64,000 bases of DNA from Effrenium voratum (lineage: Eukaryota > Sar > Dinophyceae > Suessiales > Symbiodiniaceae). The stretch lies in assembly GCA_963377175.1 (NCBI GenBank), contig CAUJNA010002724.1, positions 376,093 to 440,092 on the forward strand, given 5' to 3'. The notes under the pieces are model-generated. The model was not told the origin of the DNA. It was given only the letters and a program-made list of their open reading frames with translations, and searched no databases. Positions within the stretch are counted from its first letter, which is position 1. Each line of letters begins with the position of its first letter. Shown here one piece after another: positions 29,272 through 39,525 of the stretch. A program made the translations under genes and the position numbers.

Positions 29272-29780
29272 CTAGTTCACGCGCAGCATTGCCGCAGCAT
29301 CAGCCATCTGATTGCCTCTTTGCTGATACGCAATTACATCAGACTCGTTGAAGTCTTCGCGTGACTTCACTTTGATGAGTTGCATGTTTCTATTATCTAC
29401 AGGCCACAAACAAATGGCATCCCACAATACCTGCAAGATGCCGAAGTTGTCAGTTACAGAAAGCCTGCGCATTTTTAGATATGATCAGTTGTTTTGCCCA
29501 GTTGATAGAATACTGGCTATCTGAGTGAACTGTTACGTTTGTACCAACCGTGAGGGCCCTCGCCAATATTTTGCAATTAGCTCAGCTCTCTGGATGCTTG
29601 GTATTCCTGCGGGCTTACGTGCAGAAGGTATTCCCCCACATACCCCATTCGTGCCATATGGCACCGGAGTTCAGGGGTTTCAAGGGTGTCCCGCAACGGC
29701 ATAACCAGCATCTTGGTCAGCATAGGACCCGTCTGTGTATAGGTGGAAATTTTCACGGTTGTCTGGGCATTCAACACGAT
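29272..29780 (-). pseudogene. RNase H domain of the retroelement (broken)
   Basis: Minus strand: ENFHLYTDGSYADQDAGYAV at about 29690-29755 is the first RNase H strand with its catalytic Asp (YTDGS at 29725-29739); the frame stops at TGA soon after. In another frame, 29272-29472, VKSREDFNESDVIAYQQRGN then QMADAAA gives the C-terminal part (GN.MAD.A). The domain is therefore split by at least one frameshift. Confidence 0.7.
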
Positions 29781-29830
29781 GTGGCGGCAAGCTACGGCTC
29801 AGACATATGGCCATCCAGCCTGCACTATGG

Positions 29831-30613
29831 CTACTGACCGGTACCCACGGTGCACGTGCTTCTGGTTAAGAATTTCAATTTCATGAAACTTTGTTCGAAT
29901 GGGTTCACTAAGTGGGCATGTGAGAACCCTATACTCCACCGTGTCTTCATTACCACTTGGGATGTTTCATCTCTTGTCACAATGCCACCTGCGAGATGAA
30001 TTCGCAGCAGTGATTGGAGTTTTGGTGGGAGTTCTGCGAGGGGCTTGCAGGTGAGATCAATGTCTGGCACTGGAATGTCAGCAAGTTGGGATCGTTTTAT
30101 GAATTCGTGCCATACATGTGTGCACCACGCCCTGTGGACAAAGTTATCAAGTTGCTTGGGGAAGCAGGTTCGGATATTGATTCTTGACCCATCGCTTGAG
30201 ATGTCAAGTTCATTGTTAAAGTGAAGGTGAAGATTTCGAAGGTGCACGTTGCAAACACTGGCTGGGCCATAGGTATGCATGGGGTCCACGCTCTGGTCTG
30301 CAAGAATTTCAGCACTGCCGCAATGATGGCTGGGGTATCGGCATTGAGCCTTCAAGGATTTCTTAACAAGGACCATCCCCGGGTCAAACGCTCCTTTTTG
30401 AAGAGTCAGCATCACTATCTTGGGGTTCACTCTATGATGAGATCGGAACAAAGCATTCACCGAAGCAGTCCGTGTCTTACAAACTTGTTGTTTGCCAATG
30501 TAAATTATTTCGCTTCCATAAAAGCCAGCAGCAAACGCATTGCTTGCAAGTAGATGGGCTTTATGGAGAGGGTTCAATAGGTAGCCCTTCAAGTTTTTGC
30601 GCACGTCGGACAA
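29831..30613 (-). CDS. Retroelement region between RT and RNase H
   Basis: A continuous 260-codon frame, one of the few long real coding frames in the window: NPLHKAHLLASNAFAAGFYG, RTASVNALFRSHHRVNPKIV, LRIHLAGGIVTRDETSQVVM. This is the thumb/connection part that follows the RT palm in LINE-type elements. A frameshift near 30600 separates it from the RT frame upstream. Confidence 0.65.
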   Translation of the reverse strand: MSDVRKNLKGYLLNPLHKAHLLASNAFAAGFYGSEIIYIGKQQVCKTRTASVNALFRSHHRVNPKIVMLTLQKGAFDPGMVLVKKSLKAQCRYPSHHCGSAEILADQSVDPMHTYGPASVCNVHLRNLHLHFNNELDISSDGSRINIRTCFPKQLDNFVHRAWCTHVWHEFIKRSQLADIPVPDIDLTCKPLAELPPKLQSLLRIHLAGGIVTRDETSQVVMKTRWSIGFSHAHLVNPFEQSFMKLKFLTRSTCTVGTGQ

Positions 30614-31281
30614 GTTCCTTGAGTCGTTCAGCTACAATGCCATGTCGGACGCTTTTCCTATATCTCATGTGGCCTCCCAGGTCACGAGCGGCGTTAGTGA
30701 CAGGAAAAGTGTCCTGATTATCATGTTTCATGCTTTTGGCGGACCAGACCCATGATTTTTGCGTGTCCAATTTGACGTGGCACACCTTACAAAGTTTTGA
30801 CATCACCTCGATGGATTCCTTCACCTGCGCGACTGAGTTGGTCGTGATTTCAAAGTTGTCGACATAGATTATTGGCCTGGTTGCAGTTTTAGATTTGAGA
30901 TGATATACGAGCCAGCTTCCTAAAATTGCGGCGGCAATTACGTTTAAGCCGTACCAGCAGGCTCATCAACTGCATGTTCAGATTGCTATCCTGGGTTTTC
31001 AGTACATGTACCGAACTGCCATCGACTACTAAACCATTGTCCATGAATCTGACCCCTGTCAAGAAAATTGGACAATTGTCGCCTTTGTTCAACCACTGTG
31101 AATGAATTGCAAGTGCAATGTCTGTCCACACAGTCGATTGCGGGCACTGCAAGACAAACCGCTTTCCCTTTTTGTCAGTCTGGTGACCTCGTCGGACTCG
31201 TACAGCTTGTGCTCTCCGGGGCCGAGCCACCAGAAGGCGTTGGCATCCGTGGCAGGTGTTGGACATTGGATGGGGTGCCAC
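30561..31281 (-). pseudogene. Reverse transcriptase region with YVDN motif
   Basis: Minus strand: RPIIYVDNFEITTNSVAQVK, ESIEVMSKLCKVCHVKLDTQ, then FPVTNAARDLGGHMRYRKS. The YVDN at 30855-30866 stands where RTs have YxDD; the second Asp is replaced by Asn. Upstream in the same direction FVLQCPQSTVWTDIALAIHS and DGSSVHVLKTQ continue the palm/fingers. Frameshifts near 30600, 30870 and 31200 break the frame. Confidence 0.65.
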
Positions 31282-31583
31282 CGCCAGTCAGTGTCTCTGA
31301 GGTGAGAATCGACAGACTCTGAGATGAGAATCGACAGACAACCAAGGTTTTCGATCTTGATGGAGACAAGATTTGAAACTTGACGGGGCAGAACCTCCTT
31401 GCCACCACGTCAGTAAAGGCGGAGAGAGGTGCTGCCATCTGGCCGGGGTTGTGCATCCGAGATGTTTCAATGCTTGGTTGGTTCGACAGTGCCGTGATGA
31501 ACGGCAAAGCCCGTAGGCCGTGACGGGATCGCTCCGTGGGATTTGCGTTCATGACAACCTCCGCGCGCAGAACCGCGGCAAGT

Positions 31584-31922
31584 TCACCCGCCGTAAGTCT
31601 CGTCTTCATGAGGAAATTTCCGGGAGTTGCTAGCGCCCGGCAAGATGTCGCCAAGAATGCCAGTGAGCACCTGAATGCTGAGAGATGGCTGGGCAAAGCA
31701 GGCTTCCGAGTTGGTGACCAAAGGTTCGATTCCATCAAACCTCGGAGGGAGTGGCTTGCGACTCCCGTCAGGGAGTGTGGCTTGGCGCCCTTTGCTGCCA
31801 GTCGCCCAGACGGATTCGTCGCGTCTGTGCTGACCCAGGCGGCTCTCAACTTGGACGCCTCTCTCGAGGCGCTCGCGATTGACGCCATGCAGGCGGATGA
31901 CGCCGGCCGCTTGGTGCGCCAA
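31584..31922 (-). pseudogene. Upstream coding part of the retroelement
   Basis: A minus frame reads RFDGIEPLVTNSEACFAQPS, LSIQVLTGILGDILPGASNS and KFPHEDETYGG, natural protein composition that continues with frameshifts toward the RT. Two other frames are open here, including a plus frame of 160 codons, which I regard as shadows. Confidence 0.5.
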
Positions 31923-32230
31923 GGAGTTCTCGGTGTCTTGGACACTGAGTCCATCTCAACCCAGCCCCTTGTGGCCCTTTGCGACATGATCCGCACCGAC
32001 TTCCGCCACCATGGATGACGTACGAGCCACAGAGAAGAGATCTCCGACCGCCGAGGTCATGGCTGCCGATGTAGACGCGAGCCGAGTGATGAAGGAGGTG
32101 AATACCTCCTGAGTGAGTTCCTTTGCCTCCTGGGTGAGGCTGACCGTGGGCAGAATATTTTTTGGCTACGGCAAAGTTTGGACCGAGAGCCGAATGTGCT
32201 ACAGGAAGTGGTAGCGGAGCGAAGCCTCAC

Positions 32231-33079
32231 TTAGGCGAGCAAGTCACGCAGAAGCTCGTTGAGAAGGAATGTAATCCAGGGCGATGGGAGCAATGTGTAC
32301 GTACTCCGAGATGTCGAGTGCATAGCTGGAGGCGTGCCACCGAGCACTCCGTCAACCCGGTGTTGAACGATTCCTCCCACCCACGGTGGTCTTTGATTCG
32401 ATCGAGTGTAGAGATGTGTGCGGTTGATCTGGATGGTCAGGGAGTTCGCACTGATGGGTCTCATCTCGTTGAGCTCGGGGCAGGAGGCCAGAATGGTCCC
32501 GAACGCTGCCGCCATAGACCGCCGGGTTGTGCTCGCGTCAGAGATGAACTGACGACGGGGTCCGGAATGCGCATCAACTTGTCGGACGCGAATGGCTTGA
32601 GGAAGGAGGAGAGGTCGCTCGAGGCGAGAACGCCAGATGACGCCTTTTCGACGTTGTCACACCACCCCGAGAAGATCGTAGTAAGGGCCCCTAGGCCGTG
32701 TCCGACCGCCGCCAAATGGCGGACTCCATCGACGCACAGTTGTCGGCCACCCCGTTGAGTCCTTTGCAAGGTTTGCACGATGCAAAATGTGGACCATCTG
32801 TGGCCGAATGGTCATGTCCGTGCAGTTGTCTGGATTGAACAAAAGTGCGGAGGCTTGACGGGCTTCTGTAAAGAAGTCCGCAGTGAGCGGACTCTTGCCA
32901 GTGCCGTAGTTCTTCGATAGTAGCTGCCCTCCCAGAGTGAGTTGCTCATACTCTGCCGAGACCCCGGCCGGCGCATCGGGCTGTTGCCTGCCGGTATCGT
33001 CACCCATGAGCAGGCCCGGCTCACTGCTCAATTGCGCCAAAATGGCGTCATCATCCAGGTCGAAAGCCCCAGAAACCAT
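32231..33079 (-). pseudogene. ORF1-like region of the retroelement, frameshifted
   Basis: Starts at ATG 33079 in ACCATGG context: MVSGAFDLDDDAILAQLSSE, then PDAPAGVSAEYEQLTLGGQL and KSPLTADFFTEARQASALLF. It continues in a second frame (CDNVEKASSGVLASSDLSSF, LKPFASDKLMRIPDPVVSSS) and a third (LNEMRPISANSLTIQINRTH). Two frameshifts, near 32750 and 32500, interrupt it. No zinc knuckle or endonuclease motif was recognised. Confidence 0.55.
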
Positions 33080-33099
33080 GGCTGGAGAGGCCACCCAAA

Positions 33100-33600
33100 T
33101 CACAGAAAGTCACAGGTTCCTCCTGGAACTAGCTCACGAATAATTGAAAATAAGCATTCTGATTTGAAAAGGACATGCCCGGTGCCGAGAGAACTGAGCC
33201 AAAACGATAGCACAAACAGAAAATGTGCAGTGCACAAAGGGGAGTCGCAGGACGCATTCTCAAGCAAGACAATAAGATCACTCGGAAAACGGACGTGAGA
33301 CCTTGAAAGTGAAACACGAAAGGATAATAAGAGTAAATAGTACAGCGAGGAGGTAGAGTGAGGAGAACTGAAAAGGGGTTGACTGAGGATTAAACTAATA
33401 AAGAAACCATAGCAAAGATCCCTGAAATAATTGAGAGGGAGGGGAGTGGCATCCGAACAGAAAGGTGTGAGTCTAAGGGTGATGAAACTCAAGCATAGAG
33501 ACCGAGAGGATAGAAGCTAACTATTTGAGCCGAGTCCTGAGGGTGAAATTAGAAGCAACCTCTATAAAGGAGGCTTCTCGTTTCTTTTTACTGTTAGTGC
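33100..33600 (-). other. Pyrimidine-rich leader upstream of the retroelement ORF
   Basis: On the minus strand it is C/T-rich (CTCCCCTCCCTCTCAATT, TTCTCCTCACTCTACCTCC) with no coding pattern, ending at the ORF1-like ATG. Its place suggests the element's 5' UTR; the true 5' end is not defined. Confidence 0.45.
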
Positions 33601-33787
33601 TCAACTGGAAACCCCCACCTAGACACTAAAAGTCTAAAATGCTAAGGGGATGGGAGCCACCAAGTTTCTGCTTAAAGTTATGGGGAAATCTCGGGGACCC
33701 GCAGGAGTCCGTCACCGTGATTTCCACAAAAAAAGGCGACCGCCTTCTGCCGACATGGGAACCCCAAAAAAGGGAAAATGTGATTTT

Positions 33788-33897
33788 CCCATTCGCTTAA
33801 GTCCCCAGGAAAAAATGAAACTGTTTCCACTAGTGGTCGATTCCCTTTAAAGCCAACAGGGGAAAATAACAAAAATAGTCTCTTCAGCAAATGGAAG
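33788..33897 (+). mobile_element. Family A MITE
   Basis: CCCATTCGCTTAAG at the left, CACTAGTGGTCGATTCCC in the middle, CTTCAGCAAATGGAAG at the right. The right TIR is intact, the left worn. Confidence 0.7.
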
Positions 33898-34023
33898 CCA
33901 TTTTTGGGCTCCCAATCAGAGGTCGCATAGTTGTTGCATCATGTTTTGTTGCTTTTGCCTTGAGCTGGCCTTGCAAGAAGAAGCCGGCGGTTCTTCGTTT
34001 TTCTCCTTTTTCTTGGGGTCATT

Positions 34024-34131
34024 TCAGGTCCAAGAGGAAGACGTCCGGTTCCCGCCTTGGGCTCATCAACCTCGCGGGTGGGCTCACGGGTCGGGAGCCG
34101 CGTGGCTTGGGATCTCGCCTGGCCGCGCGCG
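34024..34131 (-). CDS. Terminal exon, Arg/Pro-rich
   Basis: Minus strand: ARAARRDPKPRGSRPVSPPA, RLMSPRREPDVFLLDLK then TGA at 34026-34024. It begins exactly where the family A TIR ends (GGAAG/CGCG), so the element's AG may be the acceptor. Low-complexity basic and Pro-rich sequence followed by a hydrophobic C-terminus. It may be the end of the gene that contains the AT-hook exon at 34730-34822. Confidence 0.6.
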
Positions 34132-34235
34132 CTTCCATTTGGCTAAGGCCCCTGGAAAAAATCCCCCAGTAGTGAAAAAATCCTTTTAAAACCAGCCAGG
34201 GAAAATAGAAGGTATTCGTTTTCGGCAAATGGAAG
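34132..34235 (+). mobile_element. Family A MITE
   Basis: CTTCCATTTGGCTAAGGCC and TTTCGGCAAATGGAAG, with AGTAGTGAAAAAATCC and ACCAGCCAGGGAAAAT between. Directly abuts the exon at 34024-34131. Confidence 0.8.
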
Positions 34236-34569
34236 CCTGGAATTGGAACCTTCAGGGTTTTGTTGGGTTGCATTCTTTTTTGTGGGCATGTTGCGTGAAC
34301 CTTGAAGGTGTGGATTGGTGATGTTAACAGGAATTTCCTTTTGAAATCCCATCCAAACCAATGGACACCGAAGTGGTCCTAAAAAAGACGACTTCCCGGT
34401 CAGGCGTCACTGCACAAATCAAGCTTCAATTTACAGGTGGTGTCCCCTGAAACGACCGCCGCTTTTGCAGGTTCCAAACAAGGACGTTGAGGGACCCCTT
34501 GTCCAAAAACCAACCCCCAAACGGGAACCAAACAAGCGAAACATCTCGGGCCCAGGACCCCCCAAAAAA

Positions 34570-34622
34570 CAAAACGCAACTCGCCTCCGTGGCGGGGGAG
34601 TCCGTGCCTGGCGGGACAAGCG
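34570..34622 (-). CDS. Possible exon
   Basis: Minus strand: PLVPPGTDSPATEASC. GC-rich and Pro/Ser/Thr-rich; could link the AT-hook exon to the terminal exon at 34024. Confidence 0.4.
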
Positions 34623-34729
34623 GCAAGTGGATGAAAAATTATCATCGACCCGGGGGGGTGAAAGCACCAACAAATGCCCCAAAAACCCGCACGGCCCCGC
34701 AAAGAAAACAAAACAAAACACAGAACAAG

Positions 34730-34822
34730 AGCGCCTGCCGCACCAGGCTCGGTCGGCCCCGTGGACGGGCTTCCGGCCGCGTTTGGATGGCCGGCCGCGG
34801 TTGGATCCGCGGCCTTCCTGAC
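34730..34822 (-). CDS. Exon with two AT-hook-like motifs
   Basis: Minus strand: QEGRGSNRGRPSKRGRKPVH then GADRAWCGRRSC. NRGRPSKRGRKP contains an R-G-R-P core and a second R-G-R-K, the signature of AT-hook minor-groove DNA-binding motifs. This suggests a chromatin or nuclear protein. The plus frame has no such motif. Two palindromes (GGCCGGCCGC, GCGGCCGCG-like) lie within. Confidence 0.6.
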
Positions 34823-34930
34823 GAAACATCCCGAAAGAACTTGCGGGTTTTGAGTTTCCGCACAGTTTGGAAAAATATGAGTGGTTCCCCAACTGGCTTC
34901 CCATGTAATCCAAAGGGAAACTACCCATTT

Positions 34931-35040
34931 TCTTGCTGGTGCTCAGCGGGGAATGAGCGGGAATGCTCCTCTATCGGGACCTTTCTAAGAGACCAATAGG
35001 GGATGGTTTATAGGGATCACTCCATTTCTCATTCCTGTAG
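34931..35040 (+). repeat. Family H element
   Basis: TTCTTGCTGGTGCTCAGCGG, GGAATGAGCGGGAATG at the left; CCATTTCTCATTCCTGTAGG at the right. Imperfect inverted ends. Confidence 0.5.
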
Positions 35041-35489
35041 GGCAAAGGAAGACTTCACAATCAAACCCTGGGCTTGAACCTGCCCACAGACCAAATCGAT
35101 CGGCCCTTCCTTTGGATAAACTTTTGGATATAAGTGGAAAAGAACTTGAAACAGAAGAGGCCAGTCACAAGAAAAAATGCTTTCGAGGATCCCCCTAAAA
35201 GCCCCCAGACACATCCATTGGACGGCGCACTTCCCTCACCCACCCAGTCCCTTTTGAAAGTTTTGAAAGGAACGCTCACTCAGGATCTGGAAAAAGATGA
35301 TCGCCCAAAGCGCGCCACGAAGCTCGGTGGCGAAATCTGCTCGGCTAAAAGTTTTCACTTTTCGTGGTTTAATACGGAAAGCCCAGTTGACAAAAAGCTA
35401 AAGTCCTTACATCCCTTGGCAAAATGCACCAAAGGAAACATGGACCAAACCAGAAAACCCTTTTTCAGGTCATTTCGAGTCGATTCGCT

Positions 35490-35555
35490 GAAAGTCGGTG
35501 GCCGGAGCTCGTCCAGGCTCCCGGGGAACCAAGGTGTGGGATTAAATGTGCACAA
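35490..35555 (-). CDS. Putative exon, unknown
   Basis: Minus strand: WFPGSLDELRPPTFSESTRN then DLKKG. Good codon pattern; a family D-prime fragment (GGCTAAAAGTTTTCAC) lies 80 bases downstream. Confidence 0.45.
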
Positions 35556-35808
35556 AGTCGGGAGGCTCTGATATACTTTTAGGTCTTGGCTTCAGAAGAA
35601 GCAACAACAAATACACCACAAGAAGTTACGGCCAAACGCAAGTTGGGACTTTTGCCAGACCCCACAACAGGCAAGCAAGCGAAGTGCTCTTTGGAGTTTA
35701 AGGTATTCTACACTTATTTGGCCAGACAAATCCATAAAATACAAACAAATCCCCTTTCAGCTTGCCCTTGGAAAAGCCAAACAGGTGTGTGTGTGTACCC
35801 ACTAAAGA

Positions 35809-35943
35809 CTTCCATTTGGTTAAGACCCCTGGAAAATATTTTTTTTTTTTTTAAAAAAAAAAAAAAAAGACATTTCCAGTAGTGATAAATTCCTTTTAAA
35901 ACCATCAAGGGGAAAAAACACAAATATATTCTTAAGCAAATGG

Positions 35944-35946
<3 letters not shown>
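35809..35946 (+). mobile_element. Family A MITE with T/A-run insertion
   Basis: CTTCCATTTGGTTAAGACCC to CTTAAGCAAATGGAAG. The stem carries a T14-A16 run. Part of a larger unit flanked by a 20-base direct repeat (see findings). Confidence 0.8.
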
Positions 35947-35980
<34 letters not shown>

Positions 35981-36046
35981 CTAGGAGATGTTTGTTCTTG
36001 TTTCTTCAAACAAATATGTTTATTTGCTCTTTTCAGCAAACGGAAG
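35947..36046. repeat. (TC)n plus duplicated family A right half
   Basis: About 26 bases of CT repeat, then AAACAAATATGTTTATTTGC and TTCAGCAAACGGAAG, a second family A right end. Confidence 0.7.
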
Positions 36047-36132
36047 GTGTGTGTGTACCCACTAAAATGGCAAAGTGGTTTTGGGCACCTCGGCGTCACT
36101 CCGCGCGCCAACCCGCCAACCCGCCCACCCAC

Positions 36133-36198
36133 CCAGCGTGTGGGCCTCGAGTCTTGCCGCTCTGGCTCGCTGGCCGGCGGCGCCTCAGACGCCGCAGG
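36133..36198 (-). CDS. Putative exon, Ala/Pro/Glu-rich
   Basis: Minus strand: PAASEAPPASEPERQDSRPT then RW, followed by a GTGGGTGGG donor and G-rich repeat, as at 13.5 kb. Looks like a disordered linker. Confidence 0.5.
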
Positions 36199-36209
36199 GG
36201 TAGGTGAAA

Positions 36210-37950
36210 GCAACTGGCACCGCTCGTTTTTTTTGTTTGGTGTGTTTTCCCCCTTTTTCTTTTGGTTTAAATATACATACACAGCAATATTATTAGAGAT
36301 ATTATTCTGCTTCTTTTTTTGGGTGATGAACCAGCAGTTGGTACCCCTGACAGTTCGCGAGATGTTTGTGCTTATACGTGGTGGTTCAATTGTACCCTGG
36401 GGTAGTTCAATGTATCCATATCCATTTTGCCGCACGAGTTGTGTCTCACGAGTCGATTGCAATGACTGGGCCACTTCATTGCCCCAGCCACGCTGAATTG
36501 AGTTTCAGGGGGCCTCGTTTTACATGAACACATCCCTCTCAGGTCCGCTCCATTTCACCTTGCAACCTGAACGAAACAAAAACGAATATCCGTACATATT
36601 CTCTTTCCTAGGCCTAAGGTGATGGCAGCCCGGATTGTATAGGTCCATATACTAACCCATTGCCATTTTGGACGTCTTGGGAGCTGTCTGAAGAAAGAAA
36701 CCATAAACCAGCGGTTGGATAAAAATTGGGACGTCATTCAGCCTTTGACCGTCTTCCATTAAGGACATGGAAAGGTTCTGAGACTGCTTCTCGACCTAGC
36801 GTATCATCTGGGGACACTCCCAAATCCGGGGTAGGTTTGTAAGGTCGTGTTCAAACCCTCAAGAAGAGGTGATATCCCAACAAATCCAGGGCAATTCCAA
36901 CCTTGGTCCATTTCAAAGTGCCCTTTCATCTCGTGAAGCTTTGTTCTTTTTGCTGCCAGGTGGTAAAAGAAAAAGGGTAGTTGCGAATCTGCGAAGCGTG
37001 CTATATGATCTTCCCAAAGAGCGGGGGTGCTCGCCTGCAGATTCGCTGCCAACCTTATGCAATCCTTGGGTGATGCAATATTTTTAGGCTGCTGTTGGGT
37101 TGCAATGATCAGCGGAGCCACTGACATGCCCAATGGTCTCTGGCTTTAACCCGGGATCCCTAGCAAACAAACCGGAATCTGTCAAAATGGAGCGTCGGCC
37201 AATTCTACTCCATAACCCATATTGAAAAGCCACTACCAAGAGGACCAAACCCTTTCGTAGATGGCTGTTTTATTACAGCCTGGGATTACACATCCTTGGG
37301 AAATGCTCCAACATGGCTCAAAGTATCACAGCTATTTATCCGGAAATATGCCGAAATTAGTAATTTCCCAGGTGTAATCCCAGGGTGTAATACACAAACC
37401 CTTAGATCATTGCGCGGCTCAAAGGATTGCCTTTGAACAGCCCAGGTCAAGGACCCGCTCCTTTCATGTGGGCGGGTGAGCTCGGATTTTTTTGCAGATG
37501 CCCCCTTGCTGACCAGTGTGGGTCCCTGGAACTTCCAAAGAACCAAAAGACCATCCCCGGCCAAAACCAGTCCCCCGAAAGACACCGGGGAAACATCCCT
37601 GTGAAAGGAAGCTCAGTCTATACCTTTCGATGAATGGGCTCCACAGCGCCACTGACAAACACTGATGACCGTTGAACACCTCAGTCAAAACCAACACCTC
37701 GTATGAAAACAGTCTGCCCAACAACCAGGTCGTCCGCACCTATTTATGGCTGGCAATGACCCTTACCAACCTTCACTTACCAACATGTTTTCGTTGCGGC
37801 CCACCTGTTCGCACTGATGAGTCCAGTTTGCACTTGCCGTTTTTGTTGGATCCAGCGCTCGAAAAAGCAGCCAGGACGCTGTTTGCAAAACCGAACAGAA
37901 GACGCTTACACACCTTAAAGAGAGAACTACACCGGTGAAGCGCCCGTTGC
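36210..37950. other. Stretch without a clear gene
   Basis: A minus frame near 36340-36450 (ETQLVRQNGYGYIELPQGTI) is natural in composition but AT-ending in codons and unsupported by splice sites. The rest, including 36500-37950, shows no exon signature. Confidence 0.35.
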
Positions 37951-38036
37951 TCATAGGTGGCCCTTGGGAAAAATCGATGGGTTTCCCCAGCACATGGAAC
38001 AAGACAAACAATCTCAACCAGTGGAACTACCTACTT

Positions 38037-38150
38037 CGCACCTGCCGCCGTGAAAAAGCGGAGAACCGCGACTTGGCTGGCGCGCCACTTGGCTGACACA
38101 TACCTGGCGGTGGCCCGACACCAGACATATGATTGGCTCGTCTTTTTGTA
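38037..38150 (+). CDS. Exon island, strand undecided
   Basis: Plus: AAVKKRRTATWLARHLADTY then LAVARHQTYDWLVFL and TAG. Minus: SQSYVWCRATARYVSAKWRA then SQVAVLRFFTAAGAK. Both have good codon patterns, so only the presence of coding DNA is claimed. Confidence 0.45.
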
Positions 38151-38185
38151 GGGGGCACACCAAACTGGGCTCTCCGTTTTCTGAT

Positions 38186-38275
38186 CCCCTCCTAAAAGTG
38201 AACAACTGTGAACAACTTGTGGATTAAATGGAGACTGCAAACCCTAAAAAAGCTACAAAGTTACAGAACCACCAA
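38186..38275 (+). repeat. Family D-prime element
   Basis: TGATCCCCTCCTAAAAGTGA, TTGTGGATTAAATGGAGAC and AAAAAAGCTACAAAG. Related copies: 3691, 7535, 28289, 33600, 35345, 40104 and 48394. The fullest (40104-40192) has ATCCCCC...GGGGAT inverted ends. Confidence 0.5.
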
Positions 38276-38599
38276 GCAAAATGGTGTTCCTTTTGGTGTC
38301 CCTTCGAAACCACCAAAAAAAACATTGCAACCTCACAAAAAGACAGACACCCTTGCGCAAAATGTCCAGATTCTGCTTCATATTTTGGCCTGCCATGGCC
38401 TGCCCTATCCAAACAAATGGCGGCTGAGACCCCTTAAGTTGGCTGGTAAGAGCTGGGGTCCTGTTTGACCGCCGCGCTCCCAAAACAAGCAAGAGACTCG
38501 CAGTGTTTTCAACAAACTTCATGAAAGGGCAACCCAAAGTGATCTTGGACCCAAAAGGGGCCAATGTGAAGAACTCTGAGGATGGGGGCCTAGGCATTT

Positions 38600-39385
38600 G
38601 GATTCGTCCTTCGCACCATTGCCTTGGATTTTTCCTGGGATGACTTAACTCGGGTTGCCAAACTGTGAACGCCTCTGCCGGCGAGACAAATCACCACGCT
38701 AACCCGCTAAAATCTGGGTTGGTGTTGGACAATTGCTTGACAACTGTTTGCCAATTACTTGGCCAGGGATGGATGACATCCTGAATGCCCCGCCAGTGGG
38801 CCCCCCAAGGATGGCAATGGCACCTTGCTGTGGTAGGTTCATAAAGCCAACACGCAAACAAAACGAAGCAACTAACAGGCTCCAGAGGATTTCCAGGAAG
38901 AACTAGGGCACCCTCTTTGGGGCTGGGGCAGTTGATTTCAAGACATCCCTCCAAAGGAGCCCGGATCTGGGAAGCAACCGTTTCGACATGACTGCCTGCC
39001 TCGGGCTCTATCAAAGGCCCTAAGTCCTGGCGATCGCAAGGTTTTGAGAGGCTACAGCAAGAGGTTCCAAGTCAAGTGGTTGGCAGCCTAGGTCATAACC
39101 GAGTTGCAGCCAGGCTAAACTGGGACAAAGATGGGTAGGTTTTCACCCAGGTTAACCACTGGCTAACTTAACCGAACACCCAAGAAGAGAAACCACAACA
39201 TGCATCTGCTTGTGCCCCCTGGGAAAATCAGGAGTGATTCCCTTGAACGCCAACAGCGGGAAACAACGCAACATCTCAAGCAACTTGCAGAAAAGGAAGC
39301 GACCACGGTTTTCAGAGAAGCACGCAGAGAGCAGTCGACTCCCGCAACCTCAGGGCTGTGCTTGTGATGATGACCAAAAAGGACA
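38600..39385. other. No gene recognised
   Basis: Mixed-composition DNA without exon islands. The patch just before it, 38468-38600 (plus KGQPKVILDPKGANVKN), is weakly coding-like. Confidence 0.3.
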
Positions 39386-39389
39386 CCTA

Positions 39390-39525
39390 TGGCTGCTGAT
39401 GTGTGGTTTGGGCTGACGGTTGGGGCCGTGGAAGTTGGCGACCTGCAGGGCTGTGTCCAGCTTCAGCTTTGCAACCTGCAGGGCGTGCAGTTGAACTAGG
39501 TGGACACTGTTGGTTGGTATGTAGG
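39390..39525 (-). CDS. Putative exon, helical
   Basis: Minus strand: VQLHALQVAKLKLDTALQVA then NFHGPNRQPKPHISS, with hydrophobic residues at heptad-like spacing. The plus strand (VGDLQGCVQLQLCNLQGVQL) is also open and ends in TAG. Strand uncertain. Confidence 0.4.

Larger units (their letters stand above)
28570..33600 (-). mobile_element. Decayed LINE-like (non-LTR) retroelement, minus strand
   Basis: The order on the minus strand is: pyrimidine-rich leader (33600-33100), ORF1-like start at 33079, a long frameshifted coding stretch, reverse transcriptase, RNase H, and a tail reading WGVTFNQAALQWAQQIRW. The RT catalytic motif and RNase H motif are listed separately. Several frameshifts and stops show it is not functional as it stands. 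The RT-thumb form (LGGHMRYRKS..., then K..LLASNAFAAGFYGSE) is of the LINE type. I did not recognise an endonuclease domain, and no target-site duplication or poly-A tail was identified, so boundaries are approximate. Confidence 0.7.

Noticed and set aside
31723..31745. tRNA B-box-like GGTTCGATTCC
   Set aside because: No A-box or foldable cloverleaf around it; it lies in the retroelement coding region.
31536..32018. 160-codon plus-strand gene
   Set aside because: Antisense to the retroelement's minus-strand coding region, which gives a more coherent protein series.
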